Source of the DNA: Vairimorpha apis BRL 01 | Taxonomy: Eukaryota > Microsporidia > Nosematidae | Length of the DNA: 21,602 bases | Assembly (NCBI GenBank): GCA_000447185.1 | Contig: KE647178.1 | Span: 1 to 21,602, forward strand | Reading direction: 5' to 3' | In this document: one piece after another, positions 1 through 11,279 of the stretch | How positions within the stretch are numbered: the first letter of the stretch is position 1 | Layout: each line of letters begins with the position of its first letter | Notes under the pieces: model-generated | What the model saw: only the letters and a program-made list of their open reading frames with translations | Databases searched by the model: none | What the model was told of the DNA's origin: nothing | Made by a program: the position numbers and the translations under genes

Positions 1-2063
1 CTTTAATCATTAATAAAAATATGTTTAAAATAATTAGATTTTCAATATTTTATTAATTTTATATATTTATTTTGATTTTTATCAATTTAATTTTTATTTA
101 ATAGGATATTAATAATTAAAATTATAAAAATAATGTGTTTATGTTATATATTTACATAATCTAATAAAACTTTTTAAAATATTCATATTTTTTGAAATTA
201 AAATATTTTCTTTATAAAAACGACAATATAATTATCAATATTTGTCGTCTTTAATAGTGAAATTATAAATTTAGATTTTGTAAATATAATTAACAAATAC
301 TTTTAACAAAAATCTTAAAATTGATATATTTCCACCTTAAAAAAAATATAAATGATATTTTATTAAATAACATTTATGCAATTATATCAATAACATTAAA
401 AATATATTTTTTTTTAAATATGTAATTCATGTAAAAAAAATTATGATAAAATCTTTTATATGTGTTATGAATATTAATTTGATATTTCATACATAAATTT
501 TAAATAACATATAAATTATAACTTGTTGAAATAAAGTTAAAAAATTAAATACTGTTAAATATTTTGAAAATCTTATTAACATATAAAACTAAAAACGTTA
601 TATATGTTTTAAAAAAATTATATTAATCTTAAAATATCATATATTTAAATTATATATTAGGTAACTTAAACATTTCAAAATTCTACACTAATTATTCTGG
701 ATTGAACATTTTAAATTTTGATTTAAAATTCAAAGTTTTTGCTATGATTATTATGAATAATAATAATTATGAAATATAAGAAAATGCATGTATAAACATA
801 AAATACAAAAAAAAGAGATATATTAAATTAATCCAAAAAATTATTATTTTATCTTGTTAATTTTTTAATCAAATTATATTAATTTTTTATTCAATTAAAA
901 TTAAATTAATATTAAAATTTTGTAAAAATTTATTTTTATTTAATATCTATAATTATTTTTTTAATTTATTTTTATATTAAATTATAATATTTTTAATCTT
1001 ATAATTTCTTAAAAAATACAATCTAATTTGATGTAAAATTTTTTCTTAATAATTTAAATTTAAAACGAAATTTACTATGAAACTTAAATACATTTCTTTT
1101 ATCAAAAATTATTATTTAAAATATACGCTTTTTACTTAATTTATTCACATATCTTATTTAATTTTTGTAAGTGTTTCAATAAAATACAAATAGATATTTC
1201 TATATATATTTTTTTAAAATAATTTTATTTCATGTCTTGCATTATAAATTAAATATATTTAAAATATATTATAAAAATTTTTATTTTAGATTTTGTAGAA
1301 TATTTTTAATAAAGTAAAAAAATAAATCTTAAATTATACATAATCGATAATATTGATTGTTTTTTAATTCTTACTATTGTGTCTGAAGAATTATAAAAAT
1401 ACAGTCTAAATGATTACTCTATTGAATAAAGATTACAATCGTTACAAAAGATTTAGTTTATAAAAATATTTTTCATGAATTATAAAAAATAAAATTAAAA
1501 AATATTTTCATAATTTATGATTTAATTATTGATTAGAAACTCCAAATTTTTATTGTAAAAAATAATATCAGTTTAATATTAACTTAATAACATATCAGTG
1601 TTCTAAAATTATTTTTTTTAAATTAATTTTTAAAAAAAATTTAATTTTATAATTTTCTTGTAAAAAAAACAATAAATTTATCATATCATAAATTAAAATT
1701 TTTTATTTATCAACCGGAATATTGATAAATAAGTTTTGTTATCAAAAAGATTGTTTTATCTTTTAAATTCACATAAAATATTTCTTTTTAAATTCTATTA
1801 GTAAAATAATTTTTATTTTATGTAATTTTTTTTAGTACAAACCATATTTGTATGCATATTATCTTAACTAAATTTAGTTATTTTAAAATTTTTAATAAAT
1901 TTAATATAATTTTTAAGATTTCAAAATACAAAATGTATTTAAATTATAATATTTATTTTTTACTTTTAAGGAATTTATTAAATTTGTAGAACGATTTAAA
2001 ATTAATTTTTTAGTCATTTATTAATTTAATCTTCATATTTAATAAAAAAATTAATCCTTAAAA
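1..2063. other. Gene-free AT-rich intergenic region
   Basis: I see no ORF with coding character on either strand, no RNA gene and no CCC-ATG start signal. The stretch is almost entirely A and T with many short homopolymers. The only local structure noted is an inverted repeat, ACGACAA at 220-226 and TTGTCGT at 242-248, separated by 15 nt. Promoter elements for the gene at 2064 must lie at the right end, but none can be told apart from the background. Confidence 0.6.
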
Positions 2064-2747
2064 ATGAATGAAATTTATACTTTTTTTAAAATACCATTTA
2101 TATTAATGTCAAATATTAATATTGGCAAATACAATCATAAATTAAATAATGAAAAAGTTTTTATTTTTGATATTGATGATACGTTGTATAAAAGAAGCAT
2201 GGCAATAAAAAATAAAGAGAAATTTATTTGGGATCTATATTATACAAGTATGAGAAATAAAGATATGCCACAGGTATCAGAAAATTTATCTTTATTACAA
2301 CTTAATAACTTTAAATTATATAAATTTAGAAAAGATGTATCAAAAAGAGCAGATGAATCTAAACAAAGAGAATTTTTTACTGAATTTGTTTTCCCTGATG
2401 TAAAATTAAAAAAATTGTTAAATAATATACCTTTTAAAAAATTTTGTTTTACAAATGGTGGATTATATAGATCACGAACGATTCTAGATATTATGGAAAT
2501 AACAGAATGTTTTGATGGTGTATTTTATGCAGAAAATAAAGATTTTATACCTATAGGAAAACCATTAGAAAATTCTTATAAATTTATTATGGATTTTTTA
2601 TCAATTACAAATCCAAAACAAATTTATTTTTTTGACGATCTAGAAATAAACATTTCTGCTGCTAAAAAACTAGGTTGGAACGCATTTTTAATTAAAGAAA
2701 ACGATGATCTTACTCATATTGTAAAAATGGTAATAAAAAATAATTAA
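2064..2747 (+). CDS. HAD-family phosphatase, pyrimidine 5'-nucleotidase (SDT1/PHM8) type
   Basis: Predicted 227-aa soluble hydrolase of the haloacid dehalogenase superfamily. All four HAD motifs are visible: motif I DIDDT at residues 36-40 (Asp nucleophile D36, acid/base D38), motif II FTNG at 129-132, the motif III lysine in GKP at 165-167, and motif IV FFDD at 179-182, followed by an AAKKLGW segment. The helical cap between motifs I and II and the DIDDTLY start fit the SDT1/PHM8 group, which dephosphorylates pyrimidine nucleoside monophosphates or related small phosphates. The exact substrate is an inference. The first ATG was chosen because a weak CC element (atcctt) lies just upstream; Met15 at 2106 is an alternative, since the conserved domain begins only near residue 31. 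It stands alone between two AT-rich deserts. Confidence 0.82.
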   Translation: MNEIYTFFKIPFILMSNINIGKYNHKLNNEKVFIFDIDDTLYKRSMAIKNKEKFIWDLYYTSMRNKDMPQVSENLSLLQLNNFKLYKFRKDVSKRADESKQREFFTEFVFPDVKLKKLLNNIPFKKFCFTNGGLYRSRTILDIMEITECFDGVFYAENKDFIPIGKPLENSYKFIMDFLSITNPKQIYFFDDLEINISAAKKLGWNAFLIKENDDLTHIVKMVIKNN

Positions 2748-3338
2748 TAAATTTATTAAAATAAAATTAATTAATGTGTTTTTGTTAAAATATTATTAGT
2801 TAATTAAAAAACTTTATCTTAATAACGATTAATATATAAAAATTCATTTTTTTTATTGTATAAAATCAAAAAAATTTAATATTTCAAATTAAAAAAAATA
2901 GAAATTGAACTATATATATAATTTATTTTCATGTATATAAATTGAAATTTTATTAAATTTATATTTTTTAAATGTGTTTAGTCATATTTTGATAAAATAT
3001 AATTTTAAAAAAATGCATTAATATAGAAAAAGTAAAATTATAAAAAATTCCTGTAAATATTTAAATTTTTATTTATGTTATCATTTATTTACTTGTAATT
3101 TTGACATGATAAAATAAAAATATTTTGATTGAATTACTTTTATTTTTATTAATATAATTATATTTGTTTTTAACAATAAATATGTATTTAGAATTATAAT
3201 AATCCGTAAATATAACGTTATAAATAACATTTACATTGTCTATCAATTACTAATGATTATGAGTATAATTATCATTACATGTTGTAAAAGTATTTAAATT
3301 TTTACTGTTAAAATCTTGTTTAATTATTAAAATTCACT

Positions 3339-3428
3339 CTACTTTCCTTTTTTCATTCTTTTTATTTCTTTATTTAATGTAAAAAGTTTAATTTTATCAA
3401 GCAAGCTCTTAGTCATTAAATGATTCAT
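3339..3428 (-). other. 29-codon ORF, possible tiny gene or decayed fragment
   Basis: On the minus strand an ATG at 3428 opens 29 sense codons ending in TAG. The product is basic and Lys/Leu-rich (begins MNHLMTKS, ends KRMKKGK). The sequence around 3340-3490 has more mixed base use than its surroundings. There is no CCC motif before the ATG and I recognise no family. It may be chance or a relic. Confidence 0.15.
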
Positions 3429-3779
3429 ATTTGATTATTTACACATAAGTATTTTACCTTGAATAAAGAAGTACATTTCGCTTATAAATATTCATATGTT
3501 TTTTTATTTTATTAATTATTGATTTAGTTGATTAACTTTTATTGTGTATTTTTTCTATATTATGAATATATTTTACTTTATATTAAATTTTTTGGATAAA
3601 TATTTTTATTGTGGTTATTATTTTGTAAATTATTTTAATTGATAATAAATTAATTAATTTTTAATTAAAGAAAAATTTGTCATATTGATATTTTAGATTA
3701 TAGTAATATGATTTTTTACATTTAAATTGAAAATTATTTATAAAGTTATATATTTACAGTTCCAATTGTTACATTAATT

Positions 3780-4070
3780 ACTTATATCCATCATTTTTTC
3801 TTTTAACTTGATTCACATCAGCTCAATGTCGTTGATTTAGCTATAACATTCTCCAAGTTCTAGTCATTAGTTAAGAGAAATGCTTTTTATCATATTATTT
3901 AGGGTTCGATTTTGAAATCAGTCTTGTGCACTAAAAGAGACCTGATTTTTTTGAGTAATGTTTATGTTATGTAGGTGTTAACCTATTCCATAATAGAACA
4001 AATATAAATTATTTCTATGCTGCACCTATAAATTAACTAATGCTCATTTGCTAACAGATTGTATTTTCTC
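3780..4070 (-). pseudogene. Compositionally distinct patch, possibly decayed coding DNA
   Basis: About 290 bp with clearly more G and C than the flanks. On the minus strand one frame reads codon-like runs interrupted by several stops, for example segments beginning LLWNRLTP, KHYSKKSGL and DVNQVKRKND. No intact ORF remains. This pattern suggests an old coding sequence that has drifted towards the AT background, perhaps part of the mobile element seen at 11280 and 20417, but I cannot demonstrate homology. It could also be an unrecognised non-coding gene. Confidence 0.3.
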
Positions 4071-4748
4071 TTTTTTTTTTAAATGTACATTAGCTTTCAA
4101 AATTTTTGAAAATGTAAAAATTATTAAATAGTGTTAATTAAGTTTAGTTTAAATAAAAATAAAAATTAATATGATATTAAATTAGAGTAAAAATATAATA
4201 ATAATTTATTACCTACTTAATAGTTTTAAAAGTAAAGATATTTTTTAAAAAAGATATATTGAAAAAAATAAACATATGTAACGTTTAATAAATAACAAAC
4301 AAAAGTTTTAATAAGATAAAGATAAGAAGACTTTCATTGTATTTAATAATAATTTTATTACAAAACATATGCTATTTTTAATAAAATAAAAATTCATTAA
4401 GTTTTGTTTTTTATATAGATGTTATTTTTTACATATATAATGAATATTTGTACAAGATAAATATATTATTTAAAAAAAATCATATTTTCTTAACTTTTAA
4501 ATACTTTATGTTTTATATACACTTATATTAAGTAAAATTAAGAATCTTTTAATAATTTTATATCTTATGAGAATATATAATTAGTAAAAAATATATTTTT
4601 TTAATTTTGTACAAATTTTAACATATATATGAATTTTTAAAAAAAAGTTAATTATAAACAAAAAAAAATTTAATATAATTTTATTTGTTCAAAAAAAACC
4701 AATAATTACTCTTAAAATTTTTTATAAAAACAATTAAATTATAATTTA

Positions 4749-5356
4749 ATGGTAAAACTTTGCAAAATATATGCTTTTGTAATACCACTGACACAAAAAC
4801 AATTTAATATTGGCAACAGATACGCTTTGATTAAAAAGTATGAAAAAGATAAAGATTCTGGTATTAAAATAAAATTTATTTCAAGAAAAAAATCTATTCA
4901 TATTACACATGGTGAAATTGAGACAACAATTAAACATTTTTTCTTACATTCAAAAATACCTTCATTAATAAAAAAATTATTCCAGATGAAGCTTGTATAT
5001 TAACCGAAAATTCATCATATAACGATTGTATAATTTATACAACTTATTTAAACAATCATTATCCTTCTGATGTTTTTAAAATAACAGTTGAAACTTCTTT
5101 ATCCGAAAATAATTTTAGCAAAAGTTTAGATATTAAATATTATAAATATACAGATTTAGAAAATCAACTTATCTGTTATAAAAAACTTACTATTGAAATT
5201 AATAAATTCATGTGTGGATGGATAGCAAATGAAATTGATAAAAATTTATTAGAACAATATGTTGAACATCATCATATTATAATCAATACTAAAGAAGAAT
5301 GGAAAAAATTAAGTTATGATGATATTGACAAATTAGAGCGTAAAACATATGGATAA
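4749..5356 (+). CDS. Phosphatidylinositol transfer protein, interrupted by a -1 frameshift
   Basis: PITPs move phosphatidylinositol and phosphatidylcholine between membranes. The first frame (4749-4976) starts MVKLCKIYAFVIPL and contains FNIGNRYAL, matching the PITP N-terminal strand and the xVGQLYS-like segment. Its HSKIPSLI at residues 67-74 matches the conserved HLQSKVP region. The frame then runs into a stop at 5003. The homologous continuation (IIPDEACI..., then FKITVET, YKKLTIEI, a C-terminal helical part with MCGW, and SYDDIDKLERKT, matching the MDDIRRMEEET-like end) is in the -1 frame and stops at 5356. The switch lies at A AAA AAA, 4970-4976. Joined length would be about 202 aa, short for the roughly 270-aa family, mainly through loop loss before YKKL. 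Sequencing error, genuine frameshift or pseudogene cannot be told apart. No CCC motif precedes the ATG. Confidence 0.8.
4970..4976 (+). promoter_or_regulatory. Slippery A AAA AAA heptamer at the PITP frame switch
   Basis: Seven A residues lie in phase as X XXY YYZ relative to the upstream PITP frame (codons ATA AAA AAA TTA). A -1 slip here gives ATT ATT CCA and enters the downstream PITP frame exactly where family similarity resumes. The form fits -1 ribosomal slippage or transcriptional slippage, but one missing A in a homopolymer read would look the same. Confidence 0.45.
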
Positions 5357-7467
5357 TTAACTTTTAAATATTTAGATAAAATATTGAATAAAATAAATTT
5401 TGTATTCAAATTATTTGTTACAGAAAGTTTTAAAACTCAAAAAATGTCTAATTTTAGATTAATTATTTTTACAAATTTTTTCACACATAAATTATCCTTT
5501 ATTTTAAAAAGTTAGATTATTTTTAGATATATATTATTTTTTTCAGTTTTAAGAAAGATTATTTTAAATATCGTATTATATAAATTATAACATCATTTGT
5601 TTATTAGTTTTTTTACATTGATGAAAATTTTTTATTTTTTTATGTAATCTTAAATTTAATTTTAAATAATTTTATACTGTAAAAATAATATAATAAATTC
5701 ATATTGATTTATATATAAAATTACATCAAAATATAATAAAACAAATTTTAAAATTTTTTTAATATGAAAAACATTATATTATTATTTGTATTATTAAATT
5801 ATTAATTTTAAAAAAAAATTATTTTGAAAAATTTTAAATCATAAACTAAGAAGACATAATATAGTGCACACTTTAAAAATCTACTGTAACTCAAAATTTT
5901 CCAAATTTTTTTTTTTAAAATATTATTTTCTTAATATTCTCAATTACAATTTTTTAAATAAGGAGATTAAACTATTATATTTATTTTTAAAATATATACC
6001 AAAATAAATATAAATTATAATGATCGTTTTTTTATTTTATAATTTTTGTTTCTTGAAAATAAAATAATATTTATTAAATCTATACAAAATAGACGCGACT
6101 CTGATGTACATTATAGTAAAATGTTTAATTTAATCTTTTTTAAAAATAAAATTAAAATATGTTTTTTGAAAAAAATTTAAAAATAAAGTATATGTATTTG
6201 TTTATATATTTTTAATTTTTTAGTCTATAAAAATATTTAAAATTATATTTTTAGTGATAATTGTTTATAAATGTCAATATTTTAATTTAAAAAAAATTTA
6301 TAAAATCGCTGGTTTACAAAAAAATATAAAATTTTCTTTTAAATGAAAATCAATAGATAACATACTAAATTTATAACATTATCAGAATAATTTCGTTATT
6401 TAGTGATTTTGATAAAAAATTTTATTTTCAAATCAAAACTTTTTTTACAAACTTAGTTATATTTTTATTTTGCTGTTTAAATTATTATGATTTATGATGT
6501 ATCCTACGTAATTTATTAAATTTTAAATTTTATATAAAATCAATCAACGGTAGAAATAAAATTTAAAAAATATATGTTTAATAATAATATGACTATATAT
6601 AATTTTTTATGTGTATAAGAATGCTTTAAATAAATATTAATTTTTTAAAATAAAAATGCACTTTTTAGATGTATATAAATTATTAAAAATCTTTATTTTT
6701 CATATGGGTCAAACAAATAATTTTTATGCTAATGTTTTTTAAAAATTAAATATACTACTATTTTTTTTAAAAAAAAATTTATACTTAATATTTATATTTT
6801 AAATAGATTATAATTTAATTTATATAAAATCAATAAAATTAATTAAAATTTTTTCAAAATACTCACGGTTTGCATAAAAACATAATTAATTTACATAAAA
6901 ATTTTTACATAAACACGATTTTAAATAAATATATATAAAACTGGTATAAACTATGCAAAAATAAAATTTTTATAATCTAACAATAAGTACAAGATTAAAT
7001 TCAAATAAGTAAAAGTATTATAATTTTTTAAAAACACATATTTTGACCTTATTATAAAAATTAGAAAAAATTTTTGATCGTGAAATTTATAAAAAAATTT
7101 TCTTATATTCATATAATTATATTGTGTATGATTTACATGTTCAAAATACAAAATTTAAAAATAATTAATTATAATATTAACAATTTTTGTATCTAAATTT
7201 AAAAATGTTTATATTCTTCACAAAAAAAATAAAGATAAATCATAATACATAAATTTTTATACATCATAAATTTAAACATAAAAACAAATATTAAAAAAAA
7301 TCAAAGTTTTTTTTGAAATAAAAATGTTTACATTTTTAAAATTAATTAATAGACAAAAATTACAAAATTTTTAATTAATAATATATGATTAAAAATAAAA
7401 TAAGATTTTATTAAACTAAACAAATAAACATATATATATTTATAAAAAACATATTCAAGTTAAAAAT
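5357..7467. other. AT-rich intergenic region
   Basis: About 2.1 kb between the PITP and the uS4 stop. I see no supported gene. An ORF-like stretch at 6951-7151 (minus) starts with TTG, is mostly Phe/Tyr/Leu/Ile/Asn, and resembles what random AT-rich DNA encodes. Slightly less AT-extreme spots occur near 5840-5900 and 6095-6120, but neither folds into a tRNA or reads as protein. Confidence 0.55.
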
Positions 7468-8031
7468 TTATTCTTCATCCTTTTTAGCTTTTTTCTTCTG
7501 ATTTTTTGTTACTTTTGTTTCTGCTGACCAACTATAAGGGCTGAACTCTAAAAATGCTTCTTCTTCCGCTAAAACCATATAATTAGGTTTTTTATTAACC
7601 ACACCTTTGATACTTATTTGTCCTTTTGTTATCAACCATCTTGAATGATGAACAGATTTAGAAAGCCCATTACTGTAGACACAATATTGTAATTTTCTTT
7701 TCAAATAATGATCAATAGTAAGATCTAAAACTTTATTTAACCCATCATGAATTTCTTCTTTGTTAGTCATATCTATCTCATTTAAAATACCAAACTGAAT
7801 TAATTTATGTAACAAATTACGTGCTCTTATACTTAAATCTTCAACATGTGTTGATGTAAGAAGTAAACGAGCTTCTTTCTTATCATTAGCAAACATTAAT
7901 TCAGTAAGACGTAATTCATGTTTATTTTTTAATCCATATTCACCAACTAATTTCATTTCTTTAATTAATCTTTCTTTTTCAAATGGGTTACGCGGCTTTC
8001 TCACAGTTCGTTTAGAATATTGATTAGCCAT
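7468..8031 (-). CDS. RPS9: 40S ribosomal protein uS4 (RPS9)
   Basis: Small-subunit ribosomal protein of 187 aa, a primary 18S rRNA binder. The N-terminus ([22 protein letters not shown]) and the [12 protein letters not shown] segment match eukaryotic uS4. The C-terminal half carries the S4 RNA-binding fold: [18 protein letters not shown], then [10 protein letters not shown] and LITKGQISI, followed by VNKKPNYMV and FSPYSW. The length is near the usual 185-195 aa, and the tail is Lys-rich as expected. The start is the ATG at 8031: the four codons upstream lack an ATG, and CCCC at 8036-8039 sits 4 nt before it, the usual microsporidian start signal. It lies 31 nt downstream of the Sm-like gene on the same strand, so the two mRNAs may overlap. 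Confidence 0.95.
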   Translation of the reverse strand: MANQYSKRTVRKPRNPFEKERLIKEMKLVGEYGLKNKHELRLTELMFANDKKEARLLLTSTHVEDLSIRARNLLHKLIQFGILNEIDMTNKEEIHDGLNKVLDLTIDHYLKRKLQYCVYSNGLSKSVHHSRWLITKGQISIKGVVNKKPNYMVLAEEEAFLEFSPYSWSAETKVTKNQKKKAKKDEE

Positions 8032-8035
8032 TTTA

Positions 8036-8039
8036 GGGG
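8036..8039 (-). promoter_or_regulatory. CCC-like start motif of uS4
   Basis: On the minus strand this reads CCCC followed by TAAA and the ATG. It matches the CCC-like element found just upstream of microsporidian ribosomal protein starts and decides the uS4 start. Confidence 0.75.
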
Positions 8040-8062
8040 CCAAAAAAAAATTACAAAAACAA

Positions 8063-8251
8063 TCATAATAAATTTATTTCTTTAACACAATCTCCTCGGA
8101 TTATAGTGTAACTATCTTGTTGATTCAATAATAAATTTAAAAAAGCATCATGTCCACTTAATACTCCTTCATATATAATATTTTTATTAGTTATAACTTT
8201 AATAGGTTTATGAATAAATTCAAAAATATTTGGTATATCCTTAGACTTCAT
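8063..8251 (-). CDS. Sm/LSm-family RNA-binding protein, probably SmG-like
   Basis: Predicted 62-aa protein, only slightly longer than the Sm fold. The Sm1 motif is seen as [17 protein letters not shown] (about residues 26-42), with the Gly, Asp and Asn expected in G-x-D-x-(x)-N. The Sm2 motif is [10 protein letters not shown] (about 50-59), the typical I/V-RG signature. The Sm1-Sm2 spacer is very short. Sm proteins form heptameric rings on spliceosomal snRNAs, and LSm proteins on U6 or in decapping complexes. The brief N-terminal helix and the IRG motif fit SmG best, but SmE, LSm3 or another paralogue is possible. The ATG at 8251 has TCC (atcctt) upstream instead of a full CCC. It diverges from eL21, with 104 nt between the two starts. 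Confidence 0.8.
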   Translation of the reverse strand: MKSKDIPNIFEFIHKPIKVITNKNIIYEGVLSGHDAFLNLLLNQQDSYTIIRGDCVKEINLL

Positions 8252-8348
8252 AAATAAGGATTTAAAATTTAAAATTTAAATTTTTCTTTTTTATAATGTT
8301 ACAATATTTGAACTTTAAAAATTTATATTTAATTTTAATATTTATCTG

Positions 8349-8352
8349 CCCC
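8349..8352 (+). promoter_or_regulatory. CCC-like start motif of eL21
   Basis: CCCC, then AAT, then the ATG at 8356. Its position 3 nt before the start shows that translation begins at 8356, not at the ATG at 8296, which lies upstream of the motif. Confidence 0.75.
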
Positions 8353-8355
8353 AAT

Positions 8356-8838
8356 ATGTCATCCCACGGATTAAGAAGAAAAACTCGTCAATTATTAAAA
8401 CAACCTTTTCGTAAACATGGTACACCAGGGTTAAGTGTATACTTAACCACATATAGAATAGGTGATTATGTTACTATATACATTAATCCATCTATTCATA
8501 AAGGTATGCCTTATAAATATTATCACGGAAGAACTGGCAGAGTTTTTACTGTTAATCCAAAATCAATAGGTGTTGTTTTACATAAAAAAGTTAATGGAAG
8601 ATTCGCTGTTAAAACAATATTTGTGAGAATTGAACATCTTAGAAAATATAAAGGAAGAAATACGTTTTTAGAAAGAGTTCATCAGAATAATAAAATTTTA
8701 GAAGAAGCTAGAAAAAATAATGTTAAACCAGAGTATATTAAACAAAAGGTAGAGGGTCCTCGCGAAGAATTTGTACTAGATTGTACCAATAATATACCTG
8801 TTGAAGTTAAAAATGAACCTTATATTAAATTATATTAA
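8356..8838 (+). CDS. RPL21: 60S ribosomal protein eL21 (RPL21)
   Basis: Large-subunit ribosomal protein of 160 aa, the normal eL21 length. The N-terminus ([20 protein letters not shown]) matches the eL21 pattern of a GxRRxTR box followed by a basic FRKHG segment. Next come an [14 protein letters not shown] strand, [15 protein letters not shown] (the conserved HxGxTGxV region) and [13 protein letters not shown] conserved arm follows ([20 protein letters not shown], about residues 88-107). The frame is open further upstream to 8296, but those 20 codons are hydrophobic, lack family similarity and precede the CCCC motif, so they are treated as 5' leader. It is transcribed away from the Sm-like gene. 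Confidence 0.95.
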   Translation: MSSHGLRRKTRQLLKQPFRKHGTPGLSVYLTTYRIGDYVTIYINPSIHKGMPYKYYHGRTGRVFTVNPKSIGVVLHKKVNGRFAVKTIFVRIEHLRKYKGRNTFLERVHQNNKILEEARKNNVKPEYIKQKVEGPREEFVLDCTNNIPVEVKNEPYIKLY

Positions 8839-11279
8839 ACAGGTTTTTAAAAATTATTTTTTATAAAAATTTTAAAGTTATTAATATTTGGTTAAATAAA
8901 TTTACAAAAACATTATAGTTTTTAAATAAATGAAAACACCAGCAAATTTAAAATGCTATATATATGTTCAACTATTATAAAAAAAATTTATTATATTAAT
9001 GCAAATTAAATAATGATTTAAAGGTACGGTTAAGTAAATTAAAACGTTTTTAAATTATAAATAATTTAAATTTGATATTTATTTTTTAATTTTTTTAAAA
9101 TCAGTCATAATTATAAAATTGTATGATAATAATTTAAATATTGTATGTTATAATTAGTTTAAAAATTACTTTTTCATCAATATTTTAATATTTTTAAATT
9201 ATAGGAATAACAATATTAATTTAAAGCAAATAAATTATATCAATGTAATTGTAATGTTTTAAAACAATAATATTATATATAAATTTAAAACAAATTTGTA
9301 TCAATACATTATGTTTTTTCTTACAAATTATTAAAATTATTTCAATAATAAGAACAGTTATTAAATTTTTGAATTGGTATAATATTTTTAAAAATTTATA
9401 TAAAATCTTTTATTTAAATGATTATGTTTAAATATACATACAAATAATTTAAATTAATATTATTAATAATTTTAACTAAAAATAATTATCATATTAAATA
9501 AATATTTTTTATAGATTTAAAAAATTATAAAACAATTTTTATTTTTATTAAATAATTAATATTTTTTTTTGACATTTTTCAAAAAAATTTTAAAATAATA
9601 AATATTTAACAATTAAAAATATAATGAACTAATAACAAAATAAAAAAAATATTTTATAATAAAAATATTTACTATATAATTTTATGTTTTGTTTCTTAAA
9701 TTTATTCTTTATCACATTGATAAATAATTAATTAAGTTTTTAAAAATATTTAAATATTGTTAGAAATTATATTTTAACTTTTAATTATATTTATGAGTTT
9801 GTTTAATATTTTAAATGGAAGTATGATTTATTTAATATAAAAAATAATTTTCATTATAAAACCAAATTTATTTTTTTAAGGATAATTTTGATAACTTTTA
9901 TGTTTATACTAACATCGATTGTATTAAACAATAATTGTTATCAGCCTCTAAAATTTCTGTTAATCTTACTCTTCTTCGATACATTTTTGAATTCTTACGG
10001 TCTATTTGGAGCTATAATAAATGTGTTTTTTGATCAATTTTTAATTATAAATCTATTTCTATATTTTGTATAATTTTTGCCAATATATTGTTCCAAGTTA
10101 TCATGTTATTATTATCTTTCTTTTTAATATATCTTGAAAACCCAATTTATTTATATGTTTAAAATATTTTCTGTTTTTATCTGACTTAAAGTGTTGTATA
10201 TTGTAAAGTTAAATATATAAATAGATTATATTTATAGTACTATTTAAAAATTAATGATATGGATAAAAATTGAAATGATATTTTTTACATTTTTATTTTA
10301 TGTGTATATGGTTACACTATACGTCAAATTTTAAATAAGTAAAAACAATATTTTTTATATTCAATAAAAACTATATAATATATTCAAAAAGAAAACTTTA
10401 AATATTTAGATAATGGAATGTATGGAAATTTTTTTTTTTAAATGTATTTAAAAAAAACTTTTATATTAATATTTAAAACAATTGTAATATTTTATTGAAT
10501 ATAAATTTATTTAATTAAATTTTCATTTTTTTTGAATATAAATTTATTTAATTAAATTTTCATTTTTTTTGAATATTATACTATATGACTTGTACAGACT
10601 ACAATTATTTTTAAATTTTAAAATCTACAATAGTTTATATTTTTTAATTTATGTTGTTTTAAAAACAAGAGGATACTTGTTATTACATATGCATCAATAA
10701 ATTTTATACATTTTTGATATTAATATATTATTTTAATAATAAAAATTAAAATTAAATTATACTAACTATTAAAAATCTAATTGAGATGAGATAAAAAAAC
10801 TCATTTTAAAATAAATCCTTATATTAAAATAATAATTCAAATTTAAAATTTTAATAAAATAATCTATCTGTTTATAATGTTTTTAATACAATATTAAATT
10901 TTGTAAAATATTATTTCGTTAAATCTTTATATTATTAAATTATTGTGAAAATAATTAAAATAATTTTATATAAGTATCTAGCATATAAAATTTAAATTTG
11001 CATTTTTACAGATATATTTATAAAATAATCATAACATTAGTAAATTAATTTTTTATTGTGCAATTAAAAATTAAATATACTTTGTTTTTTAAATTATATT
11101 GTAATATATTTTTTACAAATAAAATAAAAAATATGATTTATATGTTAAATATTTATGTTTTATTGCTACTTGCATTTTATTTTGTGCAGAATAGGAATTT
11201 ATTTTTTAAAGTATATCATGTGTCCATACTATAATAAAAACAAAATAATTTAGAACATTCGGTAACATAATGCAAAAAA
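8839..11279. other. AT-rich intergenic region
   Basis: About 2.4 kb with no supported gene. It contains a 37-bp tandem duplication (10497-10570) and a patch at about 9885-10080 whose base composition is less extreme. That patch has a 61-codon, strongly hydrophobic plus-strand ORF (9888-10073). On the minus strand it has interrupted, basic coding-like text such as MYRRRVRLTEILEA. Neither belongs to a family I recognise, and the patch may be a decayed gene. Confidence 0.5.
10497..10570. repeat. 37-bp tandem repeat, two identical copies
   Basis: Two units of exactly 37 bp abut at 10497-10533 and 10534-10570. Each begins gaatataaat and ends with a T run, and a truncated third start (gaatat) follows at 10571. 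The copies are identical, so the duplication is recent or maintained. No function is evident. Confidence 0.9.

Noticed and set aside
220..248. ACGACAA/TTGTCGT inverted repeat as a regulatory or terminator hairpin
   Set aside because: Only seven paired bases with a 15-nt loop, far from any gene; likely chance.
3899..3920. GGGTTCGATT resembling a tRNA T-loop
   Set aside because: The flanking bases do not form a T-stem or acceptor stem, and no D-arm or anticodon arm was found upstream.
6951..7151. Minus-strand ORF of 66 codons
   Set aside because: Starts with TTG, is dominated by Phe/Tyr/Leu/Ile/Asn, and has no start motif or family similarity.
8032..8043. Four-codon upstream extension of uS4
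   Set aside because: It would start with TTG and is encoded by the CCCC motif itself; the ATG at 8031 fits the family.
8296..8355. 20-residue N-terminal extension of eL21 from an upstream ATG
   Set aside because: Hydrophobic, absent from the family, and lies before the CCCC start motif; eL21 homology begins at the ATG at 8356.
9888..10073. Plus-strand hydrophobic ORF of 61 codons as a membrane protein gene
   Set aside because: Starts at a TTG, no CCC motif, and its composition is that of AT-rich noise; kept only as an anomalous patch.
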